Source: a bacterium (GTDB lineage Bacteria; Oederibacteriota; Muellerivitia; Muellerivitales; Muellerivitaceae). Taken from it: a stretch of DNA of 62,022 bases. Numbering within the stretch: the first letter of the stretch is position 1; every line of letters starts with the position of its first letter. Location: positions 1 through 62,022 of the forward strand of contig DASZRK010000065.1 in assembly GCA_035549195.1 (NCBI GenBank). Reading direction: 5' to 3'. Both the position numbers and the translations under genes were made by a program. The notes beneath the pieces are model-generated. The model saw nothing but the letters and a program-made list of their open reading frames with translations. It made no database searches and was not told the origin of the DNA. This document shows positions 17,222-23,692 of this stretch, one piece after another.

Positions 17222-17541
17222 ACAAAATAAAAGGCGGAGTCCACCTTGGGGAAAAGGGTAGGCTCCGCCTGTCGCGGGTTCCTGTCCTCCTTTCCAAAAG
17301 GGAGGCGTCGGTCTTTCGGCCGGCACCCTTCACGGCCCGAAGGCCGTACCGCCCGTGGGCCTCGCGGCTTGAGGGCGCGGTCCGGAAGCCTTGCCCTTTT
17401 GGGTTTAGGCCGGCCGGACTCGGAGAATTCGATCTGGTCTTTCGGTCGCTGCACCTCGCCATAAAAAGGAGCGGGCCCCCGGACCGTTTGGGGCGGCCCG
17501 GGGACCCGGAGAGAGAAGGAAGAAGAAAGACCTTCCTTCAG
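17222..17541 (-). ncRNA. Structured moaA leader; candidate Moco riboswitch
   Basis: About 320 bases between the predicted sigma-54 start and moaA, rich in stems (for example ACGGCC-TTCG-GGCCGT at 17333-17348). Near the 3' end a CGCCTCCC ... TGGAAAGG segment (about 17285-17305) resembles what I recall of the conserved core of the Moco RNA motif found upstream of moaA in other bacteria. The leader ends in a terminator 13 bases before the moaA ATG, a common layout for riboswitch attenuation. An alternative is an independent sigma-54-driven small RNA. Confidence 0.45.
17223..17270 (-). terminator. Intrinsic terminator inside the moaA leader
   Basis: On the minus strand AGGCGGAG (17263-17270) pairs with CTCCGCCT (17232-17239), and the stem continues with one mismatch through CCTACC/GGTGGA. 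It is followed by TTTTATTTT. Only 18 bases separate it from the moaA ATG, so it must be bypassed for moaA to be transcribed from the upstream promoter. Confidence 0.75.
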
Positions 17542-17550
17542 GACTGTCTT

Positions 17551-17568
17551 TTGCAACCCCTGTGCCAA
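17551..17568 (-). promoter_or_regulatory. Sigma-54 promoter upstream of moaA
   Basis: TTGGCACAGGGGTTGCAA on the minus strand has GG and GC exactly ten bases apart and matches the -24/-12 consensus TGGCAC-N5-TTGC at every fixed base. Predicted start near 17541. Confidence 0.85.
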
Positions 17569-17612
17569 CTCAACACCCCGGGGTTTGGCCTTTTTCCGGC
17601 GGATGTCCCTTA

Positions 17613-17639
17613 CCAAAATGGTGCATTGCACCATTTTGG
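17613..17639. promoter_or_regulatory. Perfect palindrome upstream of the sigma-54 promoter
   Basis: CCAAAATGGTGCA and its exact inverse TGCACCATTTTGG flank a single base. Centred about 85 bases upstream of the predicted start, where enhancer-binding proteins act. It contains TGCACC half-sites as used by NtrC, but arranged outward rather than in the canonical order, so the binder is uncertain. No T-run follows, so it is not a porin terminator. Confidence 0.6.
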
Positions 17640-17652
17640 GGGTCCTTCCCGC

Positions 17653-18750
17653 TCAGAAGGTGACCTGGGTCTGGAGGATCGTTTTCCCGCTGGTCAGGTG
17701 GGAGGGGTCGGCCGAGACCAACCCGGTGCCTTCCCCGACGACCTCCAGGGTCAACCGGAGAGCCGGGAGGGTGCGGGGATACCAGTTCACCCCGCCTCCC
17801 ATCCGGGACGCGCTGGCGGCGGGCGTCAAATGGTTCTCGAAGTAATCGTAAAGAACGAAGGGTTGCAGGTCCGGCACGGCCCAGGCATCGGCCTGGATGT
17901 TCACACCCGCCGCCTCGCCCGCGGAAAGGGTCCCGGTCTCCCGCCCGATGAATTCGGCCTCGACCTCATAGGTCTTGGGGGCGCCTTTCCACTTGGCGTG
18001 GACCCCGAACCAGCTCTTGGGCGCCAGGAACCCCTGGGTACCGGGGGTGCTGAAATGGGTGCCATAGTAATAGGAAGCGCCCAGGGCCAACTGGCCCTCG
18101 AAGAGCGGGACCTCCACCCGGCCCAGGTAGTCCTGGTTGGAGGTGGAAAGACCCAGCGGGGTGGTCGCGGCGTAGGCCGCGGTGAAGAGGTTGGGCCCCA
18201 ATCCTTTCACGACCGCCAGGTCCACCCGCAGGTCCTTGCCCTTGTAGGTGGCCATCAAGCCGTCGTCCCAGGAACTTTTATCCCCGAAGACCGCGCCCGA
18301 AATGATGGAATACTCCACCCCGGTGAGCTGGGAGGGAAGGTACATCCGGTCCAGGCCGAAAGGAGTCTTGAACTGGCCGGCGGTCAGGGACAATTCCCCG
18401 GGCGCCTCGCCCTTCAAGAAGGCCTGGTTCAGGTCCAGCCACGCATAGCCGTCCAACAGGGTGAAGGCGCCGGCCAGTTCGGGGACCATCACCACCTGCA
18501 CCCCGGGCAAGGGTTCGGCCTGGATCTTGATGCGGAAATGCTTCAGGTAATCCCCGGCCAGGTTGTAATCATGGCCCGGGGCGGTGGTGGGTGAATTCCC
18601 GGCCCCCATCCAGGCCTGCAGGAACCCGTTGATCTTCACCGGCGGAGCGGTGGGCGCCGGGGTGGGGGCGGCCTCTTCGGCCGAACCTTTCCCGAGGGAT
18701 CCGATCATCCACCCGGCCACGGCCATCGCGACGATCCATTGCTTTTTCAT
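17653..18750 (-). CDS. Outer-membrane porin
   Basis: 365 residues with a signal peptide (to about residue 24, GSAEE) and then strand-rich sequence ending in a C-terminal phenylalanine (QTQVTF), the usual barrel end. Phrases such as LTAGQFKTPFGLDRMY and GVNWYPR resemble phosphate-selective-porin-like proteins. Directly downstream of narK, it probably lets nitrate and nitrite through the outer membrane; the substrate is inferred from location. Confidence 0.75.
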   Translation of the reverse strand: MKKQWIVAMAVAGWMIGSLGKGSAEEAAPTPAPTAPPVKINGFLQAWMGAGNSPTTAPGHDYNLAGDYLKHFRIKIQAEPLPGVQVVMVPELAGAFTLLDGYAWLDLNQAFLKGEAPGELSLTAGQFKTPFGLDRMYLPSQLTGVEYSIISGAVFGDKSSWDDGLMATYKGKDLRVDLAVVKGLGPNLFTAAYAATTPLGLSTSNQDYLGRVEVPLFEGQLALGASYYYGTHFSTPGTQGFLAPKSWFGVHAKWKGAPKTYEVEAEFIGRETGTLSAGEAAGVNIQADAWAVPDLQPFVLYDYFENHLTPAASASRMGGGVNWYPRTLPALRLTLEVVGEGTGLVSADPSHLTSGKTILQTQVTF

Positions 18751-18774
18751 CTTCGACCTTTCTTTCTCGTTTTT

Positions 18775-18807
18775 GGCAAGGCTCCGCCCGGGAGCCTTGC
18801 CTTTTTT
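18775..18807 (+). other. Strong hairpin between narK and porin
   Basis: GGCAAGGCTCC (18775-18785) pairs with GGAGCCTTGCC (18791-18801) around a 5-base loop. The T-run (18802-18807) is on the plus strand, opposite to the flanking minus-strand genes, so it is a terminator only for antisense transcription; on the sense RNA it may act as a processing or stability stem. Confidence 0.6.
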
Positions 18808-18840
18808 GTTTTCGGCGGAAGAACGGCTTGACGGCGGACT

Positions 18841-20289
18841 TCAGCAGGGAACTTCGGCGTCCTTGCGGGAGTAATACCACCAGGTCACGTAGAGGCAGGT
18901 CCCGTAAAAGACCAGGAAGGTGACGAGGGCCAGGAGCGGGCTGCCGGTCAGGCTGATGGAGGTCCCGTAGCTCTTGGGCACGAAGAAGGCGCCGTAGGCC
19001 GCCATGGAGGAGACGATGGCGATGATGGCTGAGGAATCCTTGTTGGCTTCCTTCAAGGCCTCGTTGTGGGCGGCGGACCCTTCCTTGACCCCTTTCAAAC
19101 CCCGCATCTTGAGCGTACGGAAGATGACCGGGATCATCCGGAAGGTGGAGCCGTTCCCGATCCCCGAGCAGAAGAACAGGATGAGGAACATGACGAAGAA
19201 GCCGGTGAAGGCGCCCGGGTCCGCCTTGTGGGCCACGAAGTAGATGACCCCGGAAAGGGCCACGGCCATGGCGGCGAAGTTCCAGAAGGTCACCACCGCG
19301 CCGCCGATCTTATCGGCCAGCCAGCCCCCCACGGGCCGGATGATGGATCCCACGAAGGGCCCCAGGAAGGCATATTGCAGGGGATTCACCCCGGGGAACT
19401 GGGACTTGATGAGCAGGGGGAACCCGGCGGAGTAACCGATGAAGGAGCCGAAGGTCCCCAGGTAGATCCAGCTCATGATCCAGTTGTGCTTGTTCTTGAG
19501 GATGGGGAGCTGGTCGGCGAAGGTGGCCTTGGCCACATGCAGGTTGTTCATGAAGAACCAGGAAGTGACCAGGGAGATGAGGATGAAGGGGATCCAGATC
19601 AGGGCCGCGTTCTGGAGCCAGAGGGTCTTGGCGACCCCGTTCACCATGGCCGTCTGGGGGTTGCCGCCGAGGGCCCCGAACAGGGACCCGGTGATGACGA
19701 TGGGCACCAGGAACTGCACCACGCTGACCCCGATGTTTCCTCCCGCCGCGTTGAGCCCCAGGGCCAGGCCCTTCTTCTTCTGGGGATAGAAGAACTGGAT
19801 ATTGGCCATGCTGGAAGCGAAATTCCCGCCGCCGAAACCCGTCACGAAGGCCAGGAAGAGGAAAAGCCCGTAGGGGGTCGTGGGGTCCTGGATGGCCAGC
19901 GCCAGGCCGGTCGCCGGGATCAGGAGCAGGGCCGCGCTCACCAGGGTCCAGTTGCGTCCCCCGAACCAGGAGACCGCCAGCCCGTAGGGCATGCGGAGCG
20001 TCGCCCCGGAGAGCCCGGGGAGGGCCGCCAGCCAGAAGAGCTGGTTCACGCTGAAATTGAAACCGATGTTGGGCAGTTGGGCGGCGACGGCGCTCCAGAC
20101 CTGCCAGACGCTGAAACCCAGGAACTCGACGAGGATGGAGAAGACCAGGTTCCGGCGGGCGATCTTGCTCCCCTTCGTCCTCCAAAAGGTCTCATCCTCC
20201 GGTTCCCAATGTTCGATCGTGTAAGGTGAGGGTGATGCGGTGATGCGCTTGCCCAACGGGAGGGCTTTCTCTTCCGAAAGGGATGGCAT
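18841..20289 (-). CDS. narK: Nitrate/nitrite transporter NarK family
   Basis: 482 residues from ATG 20289, which has TTGGAGG 5 bases upstream. Twelve hydrophobic segments of the major facilitator type and the nitrate signature GGGNFASSMANIQFFYPQ plus GLALGLNAAGGNIGVS; a second signature is partly seen in GNGSTFRMIP. Depending on subtype NarK imports nitrate with protons or exchanges it with nitrite. A sigma-54 promoter lies 44 bases upstream of the ATG. Within the nitrate-assimilation block it most likely supplies NarB. Confidence 0.92.
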   Translation of the reverse strand: MPSLSEEKALPLGKRITASPSPYTIEHWEPEDETFWRTKGSKIARRNLVFSILVEFLGFSVWQVWSAVAAQLPNIGFNFSVNQLFWLAALPGLSGATLRMPYGLAVSWFGGRNWTLVSAALLLIPATGLALAIQDPTTPYGLFLFLAFVTGFGGGNFASSMANIQFFYPQKKKGLALGLNAAGGNIGVSVVQFLVPIVITGSLFGALGGNPQTAMVNGVAKTLWLQNAALIWIPFILISLVTSWFFMNNLHVAKATFADQLPILKNKHNWIMSWIYLGTFGSFIGYSAGFPLLIKSQFPGVNPLQYAFLGPFVGSIIRPVGGWLADKIGGAVVTFWNFAAMAVALSGVIYFVAHKADPGAFTGFFVMFLILFFCSGIGNGSTFRMIPVIFRTLKMRGLKGVKEGSAAHNEALKEANKDSSAIIAIVSSMAAYGAFFVPKSYGTSISLTGSPLLALVTFLVFYGTCLYVTWWYYSRKDAEVPC

Positions 20290-20332
20290 GACGGCCTCCA
20301 AAAAAGATTTGATGCGAGACAGGTCCCTTCAA

Positions 20333-20348
20333 AGCAAAAGACATGCCA
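20333..20348 (-). promoter_or_regulatory. Sigma-54 promoter of narK
   Basis: TGGCATGTCTTTTGCT on the minus strand: GG and GC ten bases apart, one deviation from TGGCAC-N5-TTGC. Predicted start near 20322, giving a leader of about 33 bases. Confidence 0.75.
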
Positions 20349-20502
20349 TCGAATTGTTTCGTGAATTTAACATCCGGGGTTCAAAAGTGTAGCAACGGTG
20401 GCGCCGCATTCCGACCAAAGGGCTCCCGCGACACGGTCCCGTTCAGCGGGCTTTTCGCGCGTGGAGGACATGAAAATGTTTTTCGTCGTGGAAGAAAAGG
20501 GA

Positions 20503-20979
20503 TCAGGCGCCGGCGGAGGAGGGGGAAAGCCCGAGGAATTCCTGGACCGCCTGACGGATGGATTCCTTGTCCGCGTTCTCCTTGCAGAGCTTGAACAAGG
20601 TGTAGCGTTCCATGTCGTCCAACTTGATCCACTCGGGCCAGAAGAGGGGAAGGTCCATGTCGCGCATCTTCTGGGCGACCTCGGCCGGGAGCCGGCTGAT
20701 GTCCTCCCAAGGTTTCTTCGGACCGGCCGTTCCGGCGGGGGCCGGGAGCGCGATCCGATCGCGCTGGAGCACATAGGTGAGGTACTGGAGGTAGCATTCC
20801 CTTTCCCCCCGGCTGCGGATGGAAAGATGACAGAAGACCCATCGCTCCGGCAGGGCCAGGGCCTTCCAGGCCTCCAAAGGCAGGGACACCCCCAGGCTGT
20901 CCAGCTTGAACTGGGTGGACACCGGGATGCGGTCCAATGGCCCGTAGAGGGCTTCCTCGAACTTGAACTGGCGGAACAT
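20503..20979 (-). CDS. Nitrate-reductase-associated protein (Nitr_red_assoc-like)
   Basis: 158 residues from ATG 20979, chosen because it has GAAAGGG upstream and avoids overlap with the P-II gene. The beginning FKFEEALYGPLDRIPVSTQF followed by KLDSLGVSLPLEAW fits the family known from cyanobacterial nitrate-assimilation clusters. Function of that family is not established; linkage to nitrate reductase is its main clue and is reproduced here. Soluble, no cofactor motif. Confidence 0.6.
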   Translation of the reverse strand: MFRQFKFEEALYGPLDRIPVSTQFKLDSLGVSLPLEAWKALALPERWVFCHLSIRSRGERECYLQYLTYVLQRDRIALPAPAGTAGPKKPWEDISRLPAEVAQKMRDMDLPLFWPEWIKLDDMERYTLFKLCKENADKESIRQAVQEFLGLSPSSAGA

Positions 20980-20998
20980 GGCGACCCTTTCGCGGCCG

Positions 20999-21316
20999 TT
21001 AAAGCGCCTTTTCACCCGTGCGGATGGTGATGGCCTCGTCCACTTCGGTCACGAAGATCTTCCCATCCCCTGGATTGCCGGTCCGGGCGCCCACCTTCAG
21101 GGCGTCCAGGGCCCGTGGATATTCCTCGTCCTCCACCACCAGCATGAACATGGTCTTGGCCAGTTCGTCGTACTTGGCCGATCCCACCTGGATGCCCTTC
21201 TGTTTCCCCCGGCCCAGGACGTCCATCTTGGTCAGGGCGGTGAAACCCGACTTTTCCAGGTTCTTCACCACATCCGCTTCCTTCTCGGGCCGGACGATGC
21301 ATCGGATCATTTTCAT
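20999..21316 (-). CDS. P-II signalling protein, NifI1-like
   Basis: 105 residues. MIRCIVRPEKEADVVKNLEK, ALTKMDVLGRGKQKGI and ARTGNPGDGKIFV are P-II landmarks. The T-loop is NifI-like (KQKGIQVGSAKYDELAK) and lacks the uridylylated tyrosine of GlnB/GlnK, so signalling would be by direct 2-oxoglutarate/ATP binding. NifI1 and NifI2 normally work as a pair to switch off nitrogenase; here the pair flanks nirA, suggesting control of nitrate/nitrite reduction. Confidence 0.8.
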   Translation of the reverse strand: MKMIRCIVRPEKEADVVKNLEKSGFTALTKMDVLGRGKQKGIQVGSAKYDELAKTMFMLVVEDEEYPRALDALKVGARTGNPGDGKIFVTEVDEAITIRTGEKAL

Positions 21317-21340
21317 TTCAAGGCTCCTTTGAGATTTTCA

Positions 21341-21426
21341 ACCACAGCGGGCCCAGGGAACGGAGAAGGCTTTTCTCCGCCAGATCCCAAGGGATTTTCT
21401 CTGTGCTCTCCGTGTTCTCCGTGGTT
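21341..21426. repeat. ACCACAG/CTCCGTGGT palindromic repeat
   Basis: Starts ACCACAGCGG and ends with CTCTGTGCTCTCCGTG units and GTGGTT. It fills the spacer between nirA and the NifI1-like gene and is related to 23146-23230. Confidence 0.65.
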
Positions 21427-21435
21427 CGAACGGTC

Positions 21436-23127
21436 TTAACCTCCCGGGATCATGCGCAGGCCCTCCATGGGCGAGGCACTGACCCGGTTGTAGGTGTTGG
21501 GGCTCAGGCCCCGCTCGACCAGCAGGGCGTCCAGGCATTTCACCGTCTCGGGGATGGTCAGGCGGGTCAGGAACCCCTGGAACCCCTCCCCTTCCTGCCG
21601 GTCCCGCTTGAAGACCGTGAAAAGGGCGTCGGCCACCGGCACCACCATTTCGTCGGCGATGGCCTTCTTGGCCATGGTGCCCAATTGGGCGTTGGTCCCC
21701 AGGCGGCCTCCCAGCCAGAGCTGGTAGGCGAAACGCTGGTCCTCCCCCACCTTGACCATGCCCCCGGAGAAGCCGATGTCGGCGCCCTGGTGCTGGGTAC
21801 AACTGTTGGGGCAGCCCGAGATGTGGAGCTTCAGGGGCCTCAGGTCCGGATCGGCCAGGGCCCGCTTGTCCCGCAGGTACTGCAGCAGGCTGCCCGCCGC
21901 GCCCTGGGAGGAAGTGATGGCCAGCGCGCAGAAACTGGTGCCCGGGCAGGATTGGATGTCCACGATGGAACGCACCCCATAGGCGTGGAGCCCCATCTTG
22001 TCGGCCATGCTCCAGAGCTCCTGCACCCGGTTGCCCGGCACCCACTGCAGCTCCAGGTTCTGTTCCTTGGTCACGTGGACCCGTCCGAAACAGTTGTCCC
22101 GGGCCCATTCGGCCACCCGGCGGAAATGGGAATGGTGGATCTCCCCCAGGCTCACCAGGAGCGGAATGCGGTAGAAACCTTTTTGGCGTTGGACCTCGAC
22201 GCCCTCGGGGACCGAGTCCATCACCACCCCGCCCGGGGGATCGAACTCGGGCCAGGGATCGGGCAGGAACCCCTTGGGCAGGTCCTTGTCGGGCTTGCGC
22301 ATGGAGGGGAGCATCTTGCGGAACTCCTCGCGGAACTTCTCCAGGCCCCAGGCCTCCACCAGGAACTTCAGGCGTCCCTTGGCCGGCGAGGACCGGTCGC
22401 CATGGAGGATGTAGAGCTGGGCGACGGTCTTGACGGCCGGGAGCCCGTCGGCCAAGGGGAGGAACTCCTCCAAAAGCCAGCCCATCTTGGGGGTGACCCC
22501 CATGCTCCCGCCGATATGGAGGGAGAACCCGGTCTGCCCTTCCGCGTTCTTCACGGCGGAAAGGCCGATATCGTTGACCAAGGCCGGGTTCTCGCAGGAG
22601 GTGCAGCCCGCCAGGGAGACGTTCAGCCGCTTGGGCAGGCGGTGGTTGTAGTGGTCCGACTGGGCCACCACCATTCTCGAGAGGGCCTCCACCCAGGGCC
22701 GCGTATCCACCAATTCATCCGGGCAGGTCCCCGCGCAGGCGCTGGCGAGGATGTTGCGGAAGGTATGGCCACAGGAGGAACGGGTGGTGATGCCCACGCC
22801 CTGCAGTTGGCGCAGGATCTCGGGGATGTTCTCGATCTTGACCGAATGGAGCTCCAGGTTCTGGCGGGTCGAGAGGTGGACGTAGCCGCTGGCGTAGCGG
22901 CTGGCCAGTTCGGCCACCTTTTCCATCTGTTCGGGGTTCATCCGCCCGCCGAAGACCCGGAAGCGCAGCATGAAGAAACCCTCGTGCCTCTGGGCGCAGA
23001 CCCCGTGCATCTTCAGGCGGTAATGATCGTCCTTGGGGATGGACTGGTATCCCTCCCGGGCGAACCTGTCCAGGTCCACCATCAGCCCTTCCCGCTTCAC
23101 TTTTTCAATGTCGATCCCAGGCGCCAT
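21436..23127 (-). CDS. nirA: Ferredoxin-type nitrite (or sulfite) reductase
   Basis: 563 residues from ATG 23127 (GGAGG 7 bases upstream, start MAPGID); the open frame further upstream lies in a repeat. Two ferrodoxin-like halves with STRQNLELHSV and VTKEQNLELQWVP, and siroheme/4Fe-4S cysteines in CPGTSFCALAI and SGCPNSCTQHQ. Such enzymes reduce nitrite to ammonium with six electrons from ferredoxin. Position between the nitrate reductase and P-II genes favours nitrite over sulfite as substrate. Confidence 0.88.
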   Translation of the reverse strand: MAPGIDIEKVKREGLMVDLDRFAREGYQSIPKDDHYRLKMHGVCAQRHEGFFMLRFRVFGGRMNPEQMEKVAELASRYASGYVHLSTRQNLELHSVKIENIPEILRQLQGVGITTRSSCGHTFRNILASACAGTCPDELVDTRPWVEALSRMVVAQSDHYNHRLPKRLNVSLAGCTSCENPALVNDIGLSAVKNAEGQTGFSLHIGGSMGVTPKMGWLLEEFLPLADGLPAVKTVAQLYILHGDRSSPAKGRLKFLVEAWGLEKFREEFRKMLPSMRKPDKDLPKGFLPDPWPEFDPPGGVVMDSVPEGVEVQRQKGFYRIPLLVSLGEIHHSHFRRVAEWARDNCFGRVHVTKEQNLELQWVPGNRVQELWSMADKMGLHAYGVRSIVDIQSCPGTSFCALAITSSQGAAGSLLQYLRDKRALADPDLRPLKLHISGCPNSCTQHQGADIGFSGGMVKVGEDQRFAYQLWLGGRLGTNAQLGTMAKKAIADEMVVPVADALFTVFKRDRQEGEGFQGFLTRLTIPETVKCLDALLVERGLSPNTYNRVSASPMEGLRMIPGG

Positions 23128-23145
23128 AGATCCTCCAAATCCTTT

Positions 23146-23230
23146 AACCACAGAGATCACGGAGAACGCAGAGAAAATATTCCCCGACTTCCTCAAGCCT
23201 TACTCGGTGCCCTCTGTGTCCTCTGTGGTT
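23146..23230. repeat. AACCACAGAG/CTCTGTGGTT palindromic repeat
   Basis: Perfect 10-base ends AACCACAGAG (23146-23155) and CTCTGTGGTT (23221-23230) fill the spacer between the NifI2-like gene and nirA. Same family as 21341-21426. Confidence 0.75.
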
Positions 23231-23236
23231 CGTAAT

Positions 23237-23584
23237 TCAATTCAACGCGTACTCTTCGCTCTCGTTGGTCCGGATCCGGATGGAGGACGAAACAGGGCAG
23301 ACGAAGATCTTCCCGTCCCCGATATCCCCCGTCTTGTTCGAGGCCATCAGGGCGGCCACCACCGCGTCCACCTTCGAATCCTCCACCACCACCGTCACCA
23401 TCCACTTGGGCAGGAAGCTGATGCCCCGGTTCTCCTCTCCCTCCGCCGAATAGCGCAGGCCGCGCTGTTTGCCCCGGCCATAGACCCGTTGGCGGGTGAA
23501 CCCCGCGATACCGATCTGCTCGAGCTTCACCAGGGTCTCGGCCCATTTCCCGGGCCGGATGATGGCGACGATCTCTTTGATCAT
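23237..23584 (-). CDS. P-II signalling protein, NifI2-like
   Basis: 115 residues. MIKEIVAIIRPGKW, GFTRQRVYGRGKQRGLRY and the stretch GISFLPKWMVTVVVEDSKVD followed by NKTGDIGDGKIFV are typical of NifI2, with the longer T-loop (about ten extra residues) that separates NifI2 from NifI1. No uridylylation tyrosine. AAAGGA precedes the ATG. With the NifI1-like protein 2 kb downstream it forms a complete NifI pair without any nitrogenase gene nearby. Confidence 0.82.
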   Translation of the reverse strand: MIKEIVAIIRPGKWAETLVKLEQIGIAGFTRQRVYGRGKQRGLRYSAEGEENRGISFLPKWMVTVVVEDSKVDAVVAALMASNKTGDIGDGKIFVCPVSSSIRIRTNESEEYALN

Positions 23585-23608
23585 GATGTGGTTCCTTTAA
23601 GAGAATTA

Positions 23609-23692
23609 GCCACCGACGAAGGGGATGGACTCCGATGGCTCCGAGACTTCAACGACCTTTCCCATCCGTGTTTATCGGTGTTCATTGGTGGC
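23609..23692. repeat. GCCACC...GGTGGC palindromic repeat reaching into narB
   Basis: Starts GCCACCGA and ends with ATCCGTGTTTATCGGTGTTC then ATTGGTGGC, a common dispersed repeat type. The last 20 bases overlap the 3' end of narB, so the final residues of that protein (GFATNEHR) come from the repeat. Confidence 0.65.

Noticed and set aside
17280-17480. RNase P RNA or tmRNA in the moaA leader
   Set aside because: A GGAAAG-like word is present, but the other conserved blocks of these RNAs are absent.
17205-17634. Protein-coding extension of moaA or a separate gene in the leader
   Set aside because: Translated residues are low-complexity Arg/Pro-rich and unlike any MoaA; the region is better explained as a structured leader with a terminator.
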